A stretch of 64,000 bases of DNA from CAYQMF01 sp964418595. Its GTDB lineage: Bacteria; Planctomycetota; UBA1135; UBA2386. The DNA lies in the NCBI GenBank assembly GCA_964418595.1, contig CAYQMF010000003.1, positions 62,001 through 126,000 of the forward strand, in the 5' to 3' direction. Below the pieces are notes generated by a model, which saw only the letters and a program-made list of their open reading frames with translations, was not told the DNA's origin and made no database searches. Position numbers and translations under genes: made by a program. Below, in pieces: positions 8,132 to 16,606 of the stretch (the stretch's first letter is position 1; each line of letters begins with the position of its first letter).

Positions 8132-10635
8132 TCCGCGCGGGCGTGCTCTGGGTGGCCGCGGGCGCGGCGGCGCAGGCCGGCGACGGCAAGGATCGACCCG
8201 GCACCGTGCAGGCGCCGCCTTCCGGCTACGTGATCCCAGACGCGCCGGCGCTGTCGCCGCAGGAAGCGCTGCGCACCTTCGTCGTCGAGCACGGCTTCCG
8301 CATCGAGCTGGCCGCGGCGGAGCCCATGGTCGTGGCGCCCGTGTGCATGGCCTTCGATGGCGATGGCCGGCTGTGGGTGGTCGAGATGCGCAGCTACATG
8401 CCGGACGTCGACGGCAAGGGCGAGACCAACCCCGACGGCGCCGTGGCGATCCTGACCGACGGCGACGGCGACGGCCGCTTCGAGCGACGCGTGACCTTCC
8501 TCGATGGACTGGTGCTGCCGCGCGCGGTGTGCCCGCTGCGCGGCGGGGCGCTGGTGATCGAGCCGCCGCACCTGTGGTGGTGTCCCGATCGCGACGGCGA
8601 CGGCAAGGCGGATGGCAAGGCGGAGGTCGCCGCCGGGCTCGGCGGCATCGACAGCCCGGAGCATGCGCCCAATGGCCTGCTGTGGGCGCTCGACAACCGG
8701 ATCTACCTCGCCAAGCACGACGTGTGCTACGTGCGCGACGGCGACCGCTTCGTGGCGGAACCATCGCCGGCGCTGGGCCAGTGGGGGATCGCGCAGGACG
8801 ACCTCGGCCGCCTGTTCCACGACGACAACAGCACGCAGTTGCGCGTCGATCTGCTGCCGCGGCAGCTCGCGATCGGCAACCCCCGCCTCGGCCGCGCGCG
8901 CGGGCTCGACCACGTCGCGGTGAAGGACCAGTCGGTGTGGCCGGTGCGGGTGACCCCCGGCGTCAACCGCGGCTACCAGCCGGGGACGCTCACCGACGGG
9001 CGACTCGCGCGCTTCACGGCCGCTTGCAGTCCGTGGGTCTATCGCGGCGATCTCTTCCCGGAGACGCATCGTGGCAATGCGTTCGTGTGCGAACCCTCGG
9101 CGAACCTGATCAAGCGCAACGTGCTGCGCGACGAGGACGGGATCGTCAACGGCGCGCCGGCGACGCGCGGCAGCGAGTTCCTGGCGTCGCACGACGAGCG
9201 CTTCCGTCCGGTCGCGCTGGCCGAGGGGCCGGACGGCGCGCTCTACGTCGCCGACATGTATCGCGGGGTCCTCCAGCATCGGTTGTTCGTGACGACCTTC
9301 CTGCGCCGGCAGATCCTCGAACGGAAGCTGGAGGCGCCGCTCGACCTCGGTCGGATCTGGCGGGTCGTGCCGGCGGGAGCGCCGACGCGGCAACCCATGC
9401 ACGTGTCGCGCGCGAGCGGCAACGCGCTGGTCGACCTGCTGGGCTCGGCGTCTGGCGTCGCGCGCGATGCCGCGCAGCGGGAGCTCGTGCAGCGAGGCGA
9501 TCTGGCGGCGGTGCCCGCCCTGCACGCACGCGCACAAGAGGGCCAGGACCTCGCCCGGCTGCACGCGCTGTGGACGCTCGAGGGTCTCGGCGCGCTCGAG
9601 CGCGGGCCGCTGCTCGCCGCGATCTTCGCGCGCTCCGGGGCTCTGCGCGCCGCGGGGTACGAGCTGGCCCGGGCGCGCCTGTGCCGCGCTCCCGACCCGA
9701 TCCTGACCGGCGCCCTCCTTCGCGCGGTCGGGACCGAGGCCGACCCCCGGGCGCAACGACTCGCCGTGTTCGCGCTCGGTGCGACCGCGGACGCCGACGC
9801 GCTCGGCGCGGCGGTGGCGCTCGTGGTCCGGGTCCGCGACGACGAGCTGCTCGGCTCGGCGCTCGTCGCTGGCTTCGCGGCGCGCGAACTGGCGCTGCTG
9901 CAGCAAGGCCTGAGCGCGTGGACCGAGGGCGGCAAGACCGCACGCGAGGCGTGTCGCGCGGCCGCGATCGCGATCTGTCGCGGCCGCGACGCCGCAGAGC
10001 TGTCGACGCTGCTCGTGCTGCTGGCGGCGGCGGATCGCTCGGCGTGGCAGCGCGCGGCGCTCCTCGACGGCATCGACGCGGCGGTGCGCAAGGACGCGAA
10101 GCGGCAGGTCGTGCCCGGCAGCCTGCGGCTCGCCGGCGCTGTGCCGGAGACTCTGGCGGGCGGCGCAGGCGAAGAGAGCACGCGCCTCGCTGCGCGCTAT
10201 GCCGCGCTGCGGCCGGCGTTCGCCGCCGCCCCGGCGGCGACGAACCTGCGTGCCCTGACCGCGGACGAGCAGGCGCGCTTCGCGCGCGGTCAGGCCCTGT
10301 TCGTGATCTGCGCCGGATGCCACGGGCCAGCCGGTGCGGGCACCGCCGAGGGCCCGCCGCTCGTCGCCAGCGAGTGGCTGGCGGGGCCGGTGGGGCGCCC
10401 GATGCGGATCCTCCTGCATGGTCTCGAAGGCCCCCTCGAGGTCGACGGCACGACCTGGGACAAGGCCATGCCGCCCGTGGCGCTCGGCGATGCGGAGCTG
10501 GCGGCCGTGCTGACCTTCGCGCGCCGCACGTTCGGCGAGGGCGCGGATCCGGTCACCGCCGACGAGATCGCAGCCGTGCGCGCGCAGCCACGCGACCGGC
10601 CGTGGACCGCAGCCGAGCTGGAAACCATCCAGTGA
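8128..10635 (+). CDS. PVC-type membrane-bound dehydrogenase / heme-binding cytochrome
   Basis: 835 residues. Start GTG 8128 overlaps the previous stop as GTGA and gives a short signal peptide (VLWVAAGAAAQA). Residues about 50-420 form the PVC dehydrogenase propeller (FRIELAAAEPMVVAPVC, AFDGDGRLWVVEMRSYMPD, FHDDNSTQLRVD, YVADMYRGV). Residues about 430-680 are Ala/Leu-rich helical repeats of HEAT type. The C-terminal cytochrome c domain has one heme site, CAGCH, near residue 730, with a probable Met ligand in DKAMPPV. The family is abundant in Planctomycetes and is thought to oxidise sugars or alcohols with electrons passed to heme c; the substrate is unknown. It is also coupled to the next gene by GTGA. 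Confidence 0.9.
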   Translation: MIRAGVLWVAAGAAAQAGDGKDRPGTVQAPPSGYVIPDAPALSPQEALRTFVVEHGFRIELAAAEPMVVAPVCMAFDGDGRLWVVEMRSYMPDVDGKGETNPDGAVAILTDGDGDGRFERRVTFLDGLVLPRAVCPLRGGALVIEPPHLWWCPDRDGDGKADGKAEVAAGLGGIDSPEHAPNGLLWALDNRIYLAKHDVCYVRDGDRFVAEPSPALGQWGIAQDDLGRLFHDDNSTQLRVDLLPRQLAIGNPRLGRARGLDHVAVKDQSVWPVRVTPGVNRGYQPGTLTDGRLARFTAACSPWVYRGDLFPETHRGNAFVCEPSANLIKRNVLRDEDGIVNGAPATRGSEFLASHDERFRPVALAEGPDGALYVADMYRGVLQHRLFVTTFLRRQILERKLEAPLDLGRIWRVVPAGAPTRQPMHVSRASGNALVDLLGSASGVARDAAQRELVQRGDLAAVPALHARAQEGQDLARLHALWTLEGLGALERGPLLAAIFARSGALRAAGYELARARLCRAPDPILTGALLRAVGTEADPRAQRLAVFALGATADADALGAAVALVVRVRDDELLGSALVAGFAARELALLQQGLSAWTEGGKTAREACRAAAIAICRGRDAAELSTLLVLLAAADRSAWQRAALLDGIDAAVRKDAKRQVVPGSLRLAGAVPETLAGGAGEESTRLAARYAALRPAFAAAPAATNLRALTADEQARFARGQALFVICAGCHGPAGAGTAEGPPLVASEWLAGPVGRPMRILLHGLEGPLEVDGTTWDKAMPPVALGDAELAAVLTFARRTFGEGADPVTADEIAAVRAQPRDRPWTAAELETIQ

Positions 10636-11237
10636 CCCGCGGTCCGCTGCCGGACTTCGCCGCGCTCTACGCCGGACTGCCGACCGGACACGACACCTCG
10701 GTCGAGGAGCGCCGCTCTGCCGACGCGCGCGCCGGCACCGGCACCGCGACGTACGGCGAGATCACCGTCGCGGGAGCGGCGCGCCTGCTCCGCTGGTTTG
10801 CGCCGACGCCCACCGACATGATCTGCGACCTCGGCTCCGGCACCGGCAAGTTCATCCTGCAGGCGGCGTCGACCACCGACGTCGGGTTGGCGCTGGGCAT
10901 CGAGATCAGTCCGCACCGGCACGCCGTCGCGGTCGCGGCCCGCGCGCGGCTCGCCGTGGCGAGGCCGGAAACCGGCCCTCGGGTACGCCTGGAGCTCGCG
11001 GACTTCGCCGAGGTCGACCTCAGCGCCGTGACGCTGGCCTTCGCGTGCTCGCTCACCTACCCGGCGTCGGCGATGGCGGCGATGGGGCGCGCGCTCGCAC
11101 GTGCGCCTCGACTGCGGGCGCTGGTGACGCTCAAGCCGCTGCTGCCGCCGTGGCCGCGCATCCTCGGCGAGCGCGGCCAGTTGCGGGTGGAGACGTCCTG
11201 GAACGAGCGGGAGCGCGCGTTCGTGTACGGGCGGTGA
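10632..11237 (+). CDS. SAM-dependent methyltransferase, DOT1-like
   Basis: 201 residues, no signal peptide. Start GTG 10632 overlaps the cytochrome stop by GTGA. Residues 25-50 (SVEERRSADARAG then TYGEITV) and the SAM motif ICDLGSGTGKFILQAA near 65-80, GIEISPHRHAVA near 95 and LELADFAEVDLS near 120 match the DOT1-like class I methyltransferase fold. An FACSLTYP stretch takes the place of the usual motif IV. Bacterial homologues have no known substrate. Being translationally coupled to a cytochrome gene suggests a role near the envelope enzyme or simple operon sharing. Fold call good, function unknown. Confidence 0.82.
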   Translation: MTRGPLPDFAALYAGLPTGHDTSVEERRSADARAGTGTATYGEITVAGAARLLRWFAPTPTDMICDLGSGTGKFILQAASTTDVGLALGIEISPHRHAVAVAARARLAVARPETGPRVRLELADFAEVDLSAVTLAFACSLTYPASAMAAMGRALARAPRLRALVTLKPLLPPWPRILGERGQLRVETSWNERERAFVYGR

Positions 11238-11252
11238 GCGACGGCCTCGTCG

Positions 11253-12605
11253 TCAGAGCGGCAGGACCCACACGTTGCGGAAGCGCACGCCGCTGCCGTG
11301 ATCCTGGAGCATCAGCGGTTGCGGCTCGGGACCCTCGGCGATGCCGGCCCCGGTCTGCCGCGAGAGTTCCACGTCGTCGTGCACGACGATCCCGTTGTGC
11401 ACGATCGTGAACCGCGCGTTGGCGGTCTTCTGGTCGCCGTCGTAGCGGGCGGCACGGAACCAGATGTCGAAGGTCTGCCACTCATCCGCCGGCAGGGCTG
11501 CGTTGAAGTCGGCCGCGCGAGCGTGGTACAGCGCGCCGCAGTTGCCCGGCGTGGGGGCCTGACCCGCGGAGTCGAGGATCTGCACCTCGTAGCGACGCTG
11601 GATGTAGACGCCCGAGTTGCCGTGCTGCGCCGCGTCGTCCTTGGGCACGGCGAACTCGACGTGGATGCGCGCGTCGGCGAACGGCTGCCTCGACACCGCG
11701 CTGCCGCTGCCGGGCACCACGACCATGACGCCGGCGTCGACGTTCCAGCGCAGCGCGCCGCCATCGGCGTGCTGGACGGTCGGCGTCGGCCCGGTCGGAT
11801 CGAAGACCACCGAGTCCGTCGGCGCGCGGGTCAGCACGTCGGTGCGCGCCATGACCCAGCGCATTCCGGCGAGCAGGTGGGTGAGGAAGCGGCGGTCTTC
11901 CCACACCTCCGGGCGATGGCCGAGCGCGGTGTAGAACATCCGGCCCGCCTCGACGTCGCGGCACCACGAGAGCGCGTAGTCCCCGTCGGTGCGCTTGCCC
12001 TTGCTCAGGTCGGTGAGGTCCTTGGTGAGGCTCAGCAGCACGTGCACGCGATCGCGCGACCACGCCTTGAACTGGTAGATCTCGTCGGTGATCTCGAACG
12101 TCTCGCCGAGGTGGAAGGTGGTGGGGTGGCTGCGGTCCTCCACGCGCACGCGCACCTCCTGGTGCCAGGGGTGTCCGTCGAACCAGCCGCCGATGAGTTC
12201 ACCGTAGGCGGGGAAGTCGTAGAAGGTGTCGGTCGCCGAGTGCACGCCGACGAACCCGCCGCCGCCGCGCACGTAGGCGATCAGCGCTGCCTTGTCGGCA
12301 TCGGCGAGCGGCAGCTCACCGGTCGTGTAGAACATCACCGCCGCGTAGCGCGCGAGGTTGGTGGCGGTGATCGTGCCGCAGTCCTGCGTGCACTCGAGGT
12401 CGAACATCGGTCCCGCCGCACGTTGCAGGCAGCGCTCCGCGTGCGCCATCTGGCCGCGTTGCACGCGCGCGACCACCGGATGGGTGAACCCGGCCGAGTG
12501 CGTCAGGAAGAGGACGCGCGGCGTAGCTGGCGGCGGCGGGGCCGTCGCCGCCTCGTCCTGGCAGGGGAGCGCGGCAGCGAGAACGAGGCTGAGGAGGGCG
12601 GACAC
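11253..12605 (-). CDS. Secreted ThuA-like domain fused to DUF1080 (3-keto-disaccharide hydrolase type)
   Basis: About 450 residues. Residues about 30-245 are a ThuA-like glutamine-amidotransferase-fold domain (RVLFLTHSAGFTHP, FYTTGELPL, GGGFVGVHSATDTFYD, HPEVWEDRRFLTHLL). Residues about 265-450 are a DUF1080 lectin-like domain (IHVEFAVPK, GNSGVYIQRRYEVQILDS, EWQTFDIWFRA, FRNVWVLPL at the C terminus). Such fusions are typical of Planctomycetes and Bacteroidetes sugar degradation through 3-keto intermediates. GTG 12605 was chosen because it directly starts a signal peptide (VSALLSLVLAAALPCQ); the longer frame to 12809 reads through the upstream hairpin and is probably not translated. It converges with the methyltransferase gene. 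Confidence 0.85.
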   Translation of the reverse strand: MSALLSLVLAAALPCQDEAATAPPPPATPRVLFLTHSAGFTHPVVARVQRGQMAHAERCLQRAAGPMFDLECTQDCGTITATNLARYAAVMFYTTGELPLADADKAALIAYVRGGGGFVGVHSATDTFYDFPAYGELIGGWFDGHPWHQEVRVRVEDRSHPTTFHLGETFEITDEIYQFKAWSRDRVHVLLSLTKDLTDLSKGKRTDGDYALSWCRDVEAGRMFYTALGHRPEVWEDRRFLTHLLAGMRWVMARTDVLTRAPTDSVVFDPTGPTPTVQHADGGALRWNVDAGVMVVVPGSGSAVSRQPFADARIHVEFAVPKDDAAQHGNSGVYIQRRYEVQILDSAGQAPTPGNCGALYHARAADFNAALPADEWQTFDIWFRAARYDGDQKTANARFTIVHNGIVVHDDVELSRQTGAGIAEGPEPQPLMLQDHGSGVRFRNVWVLPL

Positions 12606-12761
12606 TTGGGCTGCAGCGTAACGACGCGTTGTCGTCTTCCGCAACGCCGCGCAGGGGATGCACTGGGCAACGGTGCGTCGCCCGCACTGGCCGCCTCCCC
12701 GTGTCGGTGGGAGGTGACCGGCTTGCCCGGGCAGCCTCCCGGAGGTGGCCCTGGAAACGGC

Positions 12762-12829
12762 GATCCCCTGCCACGCGCATCGCGTGTGGCAGGGGATCCG
12801 GCCTGGCACGAGGCGGGGTCACCGCCTCG
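12762..12829 (-). terminator. Two strong hairpins downstream of the secreted protein gene
   Basis: Hairpin 1 has arms GATCCCCTGCCAC at 12762-12774 and the exact complement at 12786-12798. Hairpin 2 has 8-bp arms CGAGGCGG at 12809-12816 and CCGCCTCG at 12822-12829 with a 5-base loop. Both lie just after the stop codon of the minus-strand gene at 12847-13869 and before the ThuA gene, so they fit transcription termination or mRNA 3-prime end protection. No U run follows, as is common in high-GC genomes. The rest of 12606-12846 shows no gene. Confidence 0.6.
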
Positions 12830-12846
12830 CGTCGGGTATCAGCCTC

Positions 12847-13869
12847 TCAGCTCCCGAGCAGCAGCTCGATCGCGTTCGACGTGCCGATCTGCAGCGGGTT
12901 GAGGCCCGGCCAGAAGGCGACGATCTGGACGTTCAACCGCACGCCGCACAGCGACAACTGGTTGGGGATGTCGAAGTTCGGCCGCGTCGCGTCGCCGAGC
13001 CCATCGAACGTGCAGGGGATGTTCACGATCCCGGCGAGGTTGACCGACGCGGTGCAGCCCGGCGCGCCCAGGAAGCCCAGGTCGATGTTGGCCTGGCCGC
13101 CGCCGACCATGTACACGCCAGCGGAGTTGGCGGGGCCCCAACGGCCGGCCAGCATGCCAGGCGTGCCGAGGCGCGGGATCACGTGCGTGTTGCCGACGCC
13201 CATCGGGCCGCTGGCGTGGTTGCCGCAGCCGACGCCGTAGAACGTACGGTTCGCCGCGGTGTTGCAGGTCAGCGGGCCGCACAGGATGCCGATCTTGCCG
13301 CCGCCGGTGCCGGTCAGCGGGATCTGCGTCTGGTCGCTCACCCAGTTGAAGCGGAAGGCGCGGCTGATGGCGGCGCTGTTGGCCGGGAAGAGGAAGTTGC
13401 TGGGCAGGGGCTGGCCCTGCACGTCCCAGCAGATCACTTCGAGGCAGACGTTGCTCGTGCCGTTGTAGGCGAACGGCGTGGTCAGGTTGAGGTCGGTCCA
13501 GGTGTTGGCGTTCAGCACGAGGACCGCCGGGCCGTCGTGGCACACCGTCGGGCTCGGGTTGTTGGTGTTCCAGTCGGCGATTGGAGCCGCCTGCGTCGTG
13601 TGGCCGAGGCGGATCTCGATCCGGTTGTACGTGATGGTGAACGCCGCCGTCTGGGCCGTGTCACCCGGCACGCGCAGCCCCGTGATCGCGAACGGCGCGG
13701 CGCCGAGCACGGCCTGCGGGATGATCATCTGGTAGCGCACGCCGTGGCTGCCCCACGGGAACGCGTTGCGCCCGCCGGTTGGATTGGGGTCGTCGTAGTA
13801 GTACGGGCCGCACTGGGCCGCCGCGCTGGCGGCGAGGAGACTGAAGGCGACGAACGATGCGAGCTTCAT
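12847..13869 (-). CDS. Secreted protein with Planctomycetes C-terminal beta domain
   Basis: 340 residues with a clear signal peptide (MKLASFVAFSLLAASAAAQ). The middle is Asn, Thr and Gly rich with paired cysteines (SNVCLEVICWD, LCGPLTC, CTASVNLAGIVNIPC), as expected for an exported beta-structured protein. The C-terminal 85 residues (GFLGAPGCTASV to TSNAIELLLGS) match the beta domain seen at the ends of other secreted proteins in this window. No enzyme motif is seen. Its own upstream region is 218 bases long with a dyad at 13980. Probable surface or extracellular structural protein; function unknown. Confidence 0.82.
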   Translation of the reverse strand: MKLASFVAFSLLAASAAAQCGPYYYDDPNPTGGRNAFPWGSHGVRYQMIIPQAVLGAAPFAITGLRVPGDTAQTAAFTITYNRIEIRLGHTTQAAPIADWNTNNPSPTVCHDGPAVLVLNANTWTDLNLTTPFAYNGTSNVCLEVICWDVQGQPLPSNFLFPANSAAISRAFRFNWVSDQTQIPLTGTGGGKIGILCGPLTCNTAANRTFYGVGCGNHASGPMGVGNTHVIPRLGTPGMLAGRWGPANSAGVYMVGGGQANIDLGFLGAPGCTASVNLAGIVNIPCTFDGLGDATRPNFDIPNQLSLCGVRLNVQIVAFWPGLNPLQIGTSNAIELLLGS

Positions 13870-13979
13870 GTTGACCTCGTGAGGTGGAAGAGAAGAGGAA
13901 GCGGTCCAGCGTGGACCAACCGACCGGCAAGGCTAACCAGCCAGAGCTGCGAGGGGCGCGCAACCCGAACAAAAAGTAA

Positions 13980-13996
13980 CAACGTCGCTGACGTTG
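13980..13996. promoter_or_regulatory. Dyad in the upstream region of the secreted protein gene
   Basis: CAACGTC and GACGTTG are separated by three bases, next to a locally AT-richer run (AACAAAAAGTAAC) about 105-115 bases upstream of the ATG at 13869. In this GC-rich window such a run is unusual and could mark a promoter with an operator. No -35/-10 pair can be assigned with confidence. Confidence 0.3.
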
Positions 13997-14087
13997 CGGT
14001 CGGTCGCCCGGTCTCATGCGGTGCAATGCATACGAGCGGAGCCGGATGCAACCATGGCATCGCGTTGCCGACGTCGTCCGCGCTCGA

Positions 14088-16562
14088 TCAGCGCACGAGC
14101 ATCGGCTCCACGCCGCGCACGAGGACGGGCACACTGCGGACCTCGTTCGCGTGCTCGACGTGCAACGTGTACGAGCCGGCGGGGAGCGCGCACGGAAGCC
14201 GCGCGACCATCGCGCCATCCGCGTCACGCGTAGCGCGCACGAGCGCGTTCAGTACGAGGTTCTCGCCCTGCGTGACCCGCACGGTCGTATGGGTCGCGGC
14301 GGATGGTGGCGCAGCGATCGTGATCGGCGCGCCGCGCGTCAGCTCGATGTCGAGGGACTCTTCGTCGGCGCGTCCCTCGGGCGCGGGCACGGCGACCACC
14401 TTCGGCAGGAAACCGGGGTGGAACACCGCGAGGCGATGTGCGGCACGATCGCGCGCGCGCCATTCGGGAACGCCGTCCACCAGTTCGATCGGTCCCGCCT
14501 CGTTGGCGTCGAAGCTCTTCGGGACGCCTGGCGTGAAGCACGGCACGACCCGGGCGCCGTCGACACGCTTGCCAGCGCCGTCGGTGATCCGCAGCGCGAT
14601 GCGACGCACGATGTCGCATCGGGACAGCGTGACGCAGCGTCCCGGCTCGCCAAGCTCGTCGGCGAGCACGACCGCGGGTGGCCCCGAGGCGAGCACGAGA
14701 TCGACGCGCACCACATGTGCGGGCACGGACAGGTACACGCGCGACGCCGCGAACCGGAGGTGCTCGGTCGTGGTATCGGTGGCGCTCGCGTATGCGGCGC
14801 GCAGCACCTCGGCGTCGGCGGGCAAGCTGACGATCGCGTTGCGGGTGGGGATCGTGTGGATCTCCGCGACGCGTGACGGGGACAGCGTCTCCCTGGCCGC
14901 GACCTCGTCGAGGAACGTCACGATCCGGTCGTGGGACTGGAACGGCAGTTCGATCCGGCCGAGGGCGTCGGTATGCGACCTGGTCTTCTGCGGCGCCGAC
15001 GCGCCGCGGTTGTCGATCGCGAACGGGGCAAAGGCCACGCGCTGCCCGCGGTCGTCGCGGGCCACACCGCGCAGGTGACTCCCTGTGGGCGCGACGACGA
15101 CCTCCCCGGTGTCGCCGGGGCGAAGCTGTGCAACCGCGCGCCCGAGAGTGCCGTCGCCGACGACGACGATCTCGATCGAGCCGGGGCGCAGGCCGTCCAC
15201 GCGGCACGTGCCGGTGTCATCGGTGTGGTGCAAATGCGCGCGCGCTTGGGGCAGGACGGCCGACGCCGGCACGCGCACATCGAACCCGGCGAGTGGGCGC
15301 GCGCCGGTGTCGACGACTTTCACGAGCAGCGAAGCGGTCGGGGTCGCGTCCAGCCGGAGGATTCGATCCGACGCCACGAGGTCTTGCGGCTCGAAGATGC
15401 GCGGCGCGCAGCCGGTGGCCTCGACGACCAGCGCGTGCGTGCACGCGTCGGCGACGGTGAGCTCGAGCCCGCCGTCCTCGGCGACCATCACCTGCCGGGC
15501 GAGGCTGCGGCCGCGTGGCGGTGCCGCCGCGTTCTCCGCCAGCGGCACCAGCCACGCCTCGGCGTCGGCGCGAGCCCGATCGCCGTCGCGCACCTGCAGC
15601 GAGAGGATCGCATCGGCGGGCCGCGCGGCCAGGGAGATGGTCTCGGCGTCCGGCGGCACGGAACGGGTGACGAAGCCTGCGGCGCCGACCGCGAGCAGCG
15701 TGAGCACGTCGTCGCGCGCGGCGTGGGAGTCAGCCGCCGGGAACCAGCGGGCCGAGCCATCCGGCAGGCGATACAGCGCGCGCACGTGCGGGATGGCGTG
15801 GCCCGCCCCATCCCGCACGGCGACGGCCCCGCGGGCGTGGGGGGCGGCGCGCAGTTCGAGGGTGTGGGAGTCGGGATCCAGGAGCGCCGCCGGCGTGCTG
15901 CTTCCCGGCGCAAGCAGTTGCACCTCGTGTCCGAGCGCCAGCGTGTTGCGCCAGTCGGGACGCACGAGGGGCGTCGGCACGAGAGGCGCCAGCACGGTCA
16001 CGCGCCCGTCCGCGGGCACGTCATGGAAGCTGGCGTCCTCTGGCATGCCCAAGCCGCCGAGGCGCCGCACCCACAGCACGGTGCCGGGGGCTGGATCGGC
16101 GACCCGCACTTCGAACCGATCGGCAGCGACGTAGCGGTGCAGCACCGCGTGCGTGCCCTGGAACCCGGCGAGGCCGAAGGGCAGCGACTCGCGCCAGGGC
16201 TGATACCCCTCGGCTTCGACGACGAGCACGAGCGGCGGCTCCGTACCGGTGCCGAGGCGGCGGTGCTCCGGGAGCAGCGGCAGGACGAAGCTGCCGTCCT
16301 TCGTCGACTGGACCGCCGGCGCGGGTCGACGTGCCAAGGCCGCGCGAAGCCATGCGGCGTACTCGTGCGAGACGTGCGCGAGTGGCTCGATCCGCACGCG
16401 CGCGCCGACGATCGGCGCCCCGGTCTCGTCGACCACGCGCCCGATGGGATCCTGGCCGGTGGCGAAGGCGGCGAGCCACGCGACGCTCGCGAGGGTGCCG
16501 AGCCAGGAACAGCCGCGGCGCGCAGCGGAAGGAACGCCAGCGGATCGGTGCACCGTTCGCAC
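14088..16562 (-). CDS. Large exported protein with carboxypeptidase-regulatory-like domains
   Basis: About 824 residues. The N terminus has a hydrophobic signal (WLGTLASVAWLAAFATGQ) followed at once by a carboxypeptidase-regulatory-like beta sandwich (DPIGRVVDETGAPIVGARVRIE). Further beta-sandwich repeats of the same kind occur along the chain, for example TASLLVKVVDTGARPLAGFDVRVP and GSHLRGVARDDRGQRVAF. No catalytic residues are recognised. Start is GTG 16562 or GTG 16553; the frame runs open to 16718 but would overlap sppA, whose ATG is at 16607. Only 44 bases separate the two divergent starts, so they probably share a compact promoter region. Likely an envelope or secreted structural or binding protein. 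Confidence 0.75.
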   Translation of the reverse strand: MRTVHRSAGVPSAARRGCSWLGTLASVAWLAAFATGQDPIGRVVDETGAPIVGARVRIEPLAHVSHEYAAWLRAALARRPAPAVQSTKDGSFVLPLLPEHRRLGTGTEPPLVLVVEAEGYQPWRESLPFGLAGFQGTHAVLHRYVAADRFEVRVADPAPGTVLWVRRLGGLGMPEDASFHDVPADGRVTVLAPLVPTPLVRPDWRNTLALGHEVQLLAPGSSTPAALLDPDSHTLELRAAPHARGAVAVRDGAGHAIPHVRALYRLPDGSARWFPAADSHAARDDVLTLLAVGAAGFVTRSVPPDAETISLAARPADAILSLQVRDGDRARADAEAWLVPLAENAAAPPRGRSLARQVMVAEDGGLELTVADACTHALVVEATGCAPRIFEPQDLVASDRILRLDATPTASLLVKVVDTGARPLAGFDVRVPASAVLPQARAHLHHTDDTGTCRVDGLRPGSIEIVVVGDGTLGRAVAQLRPGDTGEVVVAPTGSHLRGVARDDRGQRVAFAPFAIDNRGASAPQKTRSHTDALGRIELPFQSHDRIVTFLDEVAARETLSPSRVAEIHTIPTRNAIVSLPADAEVLRAAYASATDTTTEHLRFAASRVYLSVPAHVVRVDLVLASGPPAVVLADELGEPGRCVTLSRCDIVRRIALRITDGAGKRVDGARVVPCFTPGVPKSFDANEAGPIELVDGVPEWRARDRAAHRLAVFHPGFLPKVVAVPAPEGRADEESLDIELTRGAPITIAAPPSAATHTTVRVTQGENLVLNALVRATRDADGAMVARLPCALPAGSYTLHVEHANEVRSVPVLVRGVEPMLVR

Positions 16563-16606
16563 GCGGCGGCCACAATAGCGGCCTTCGACTCGCGAACCGA
16601 AGCACC

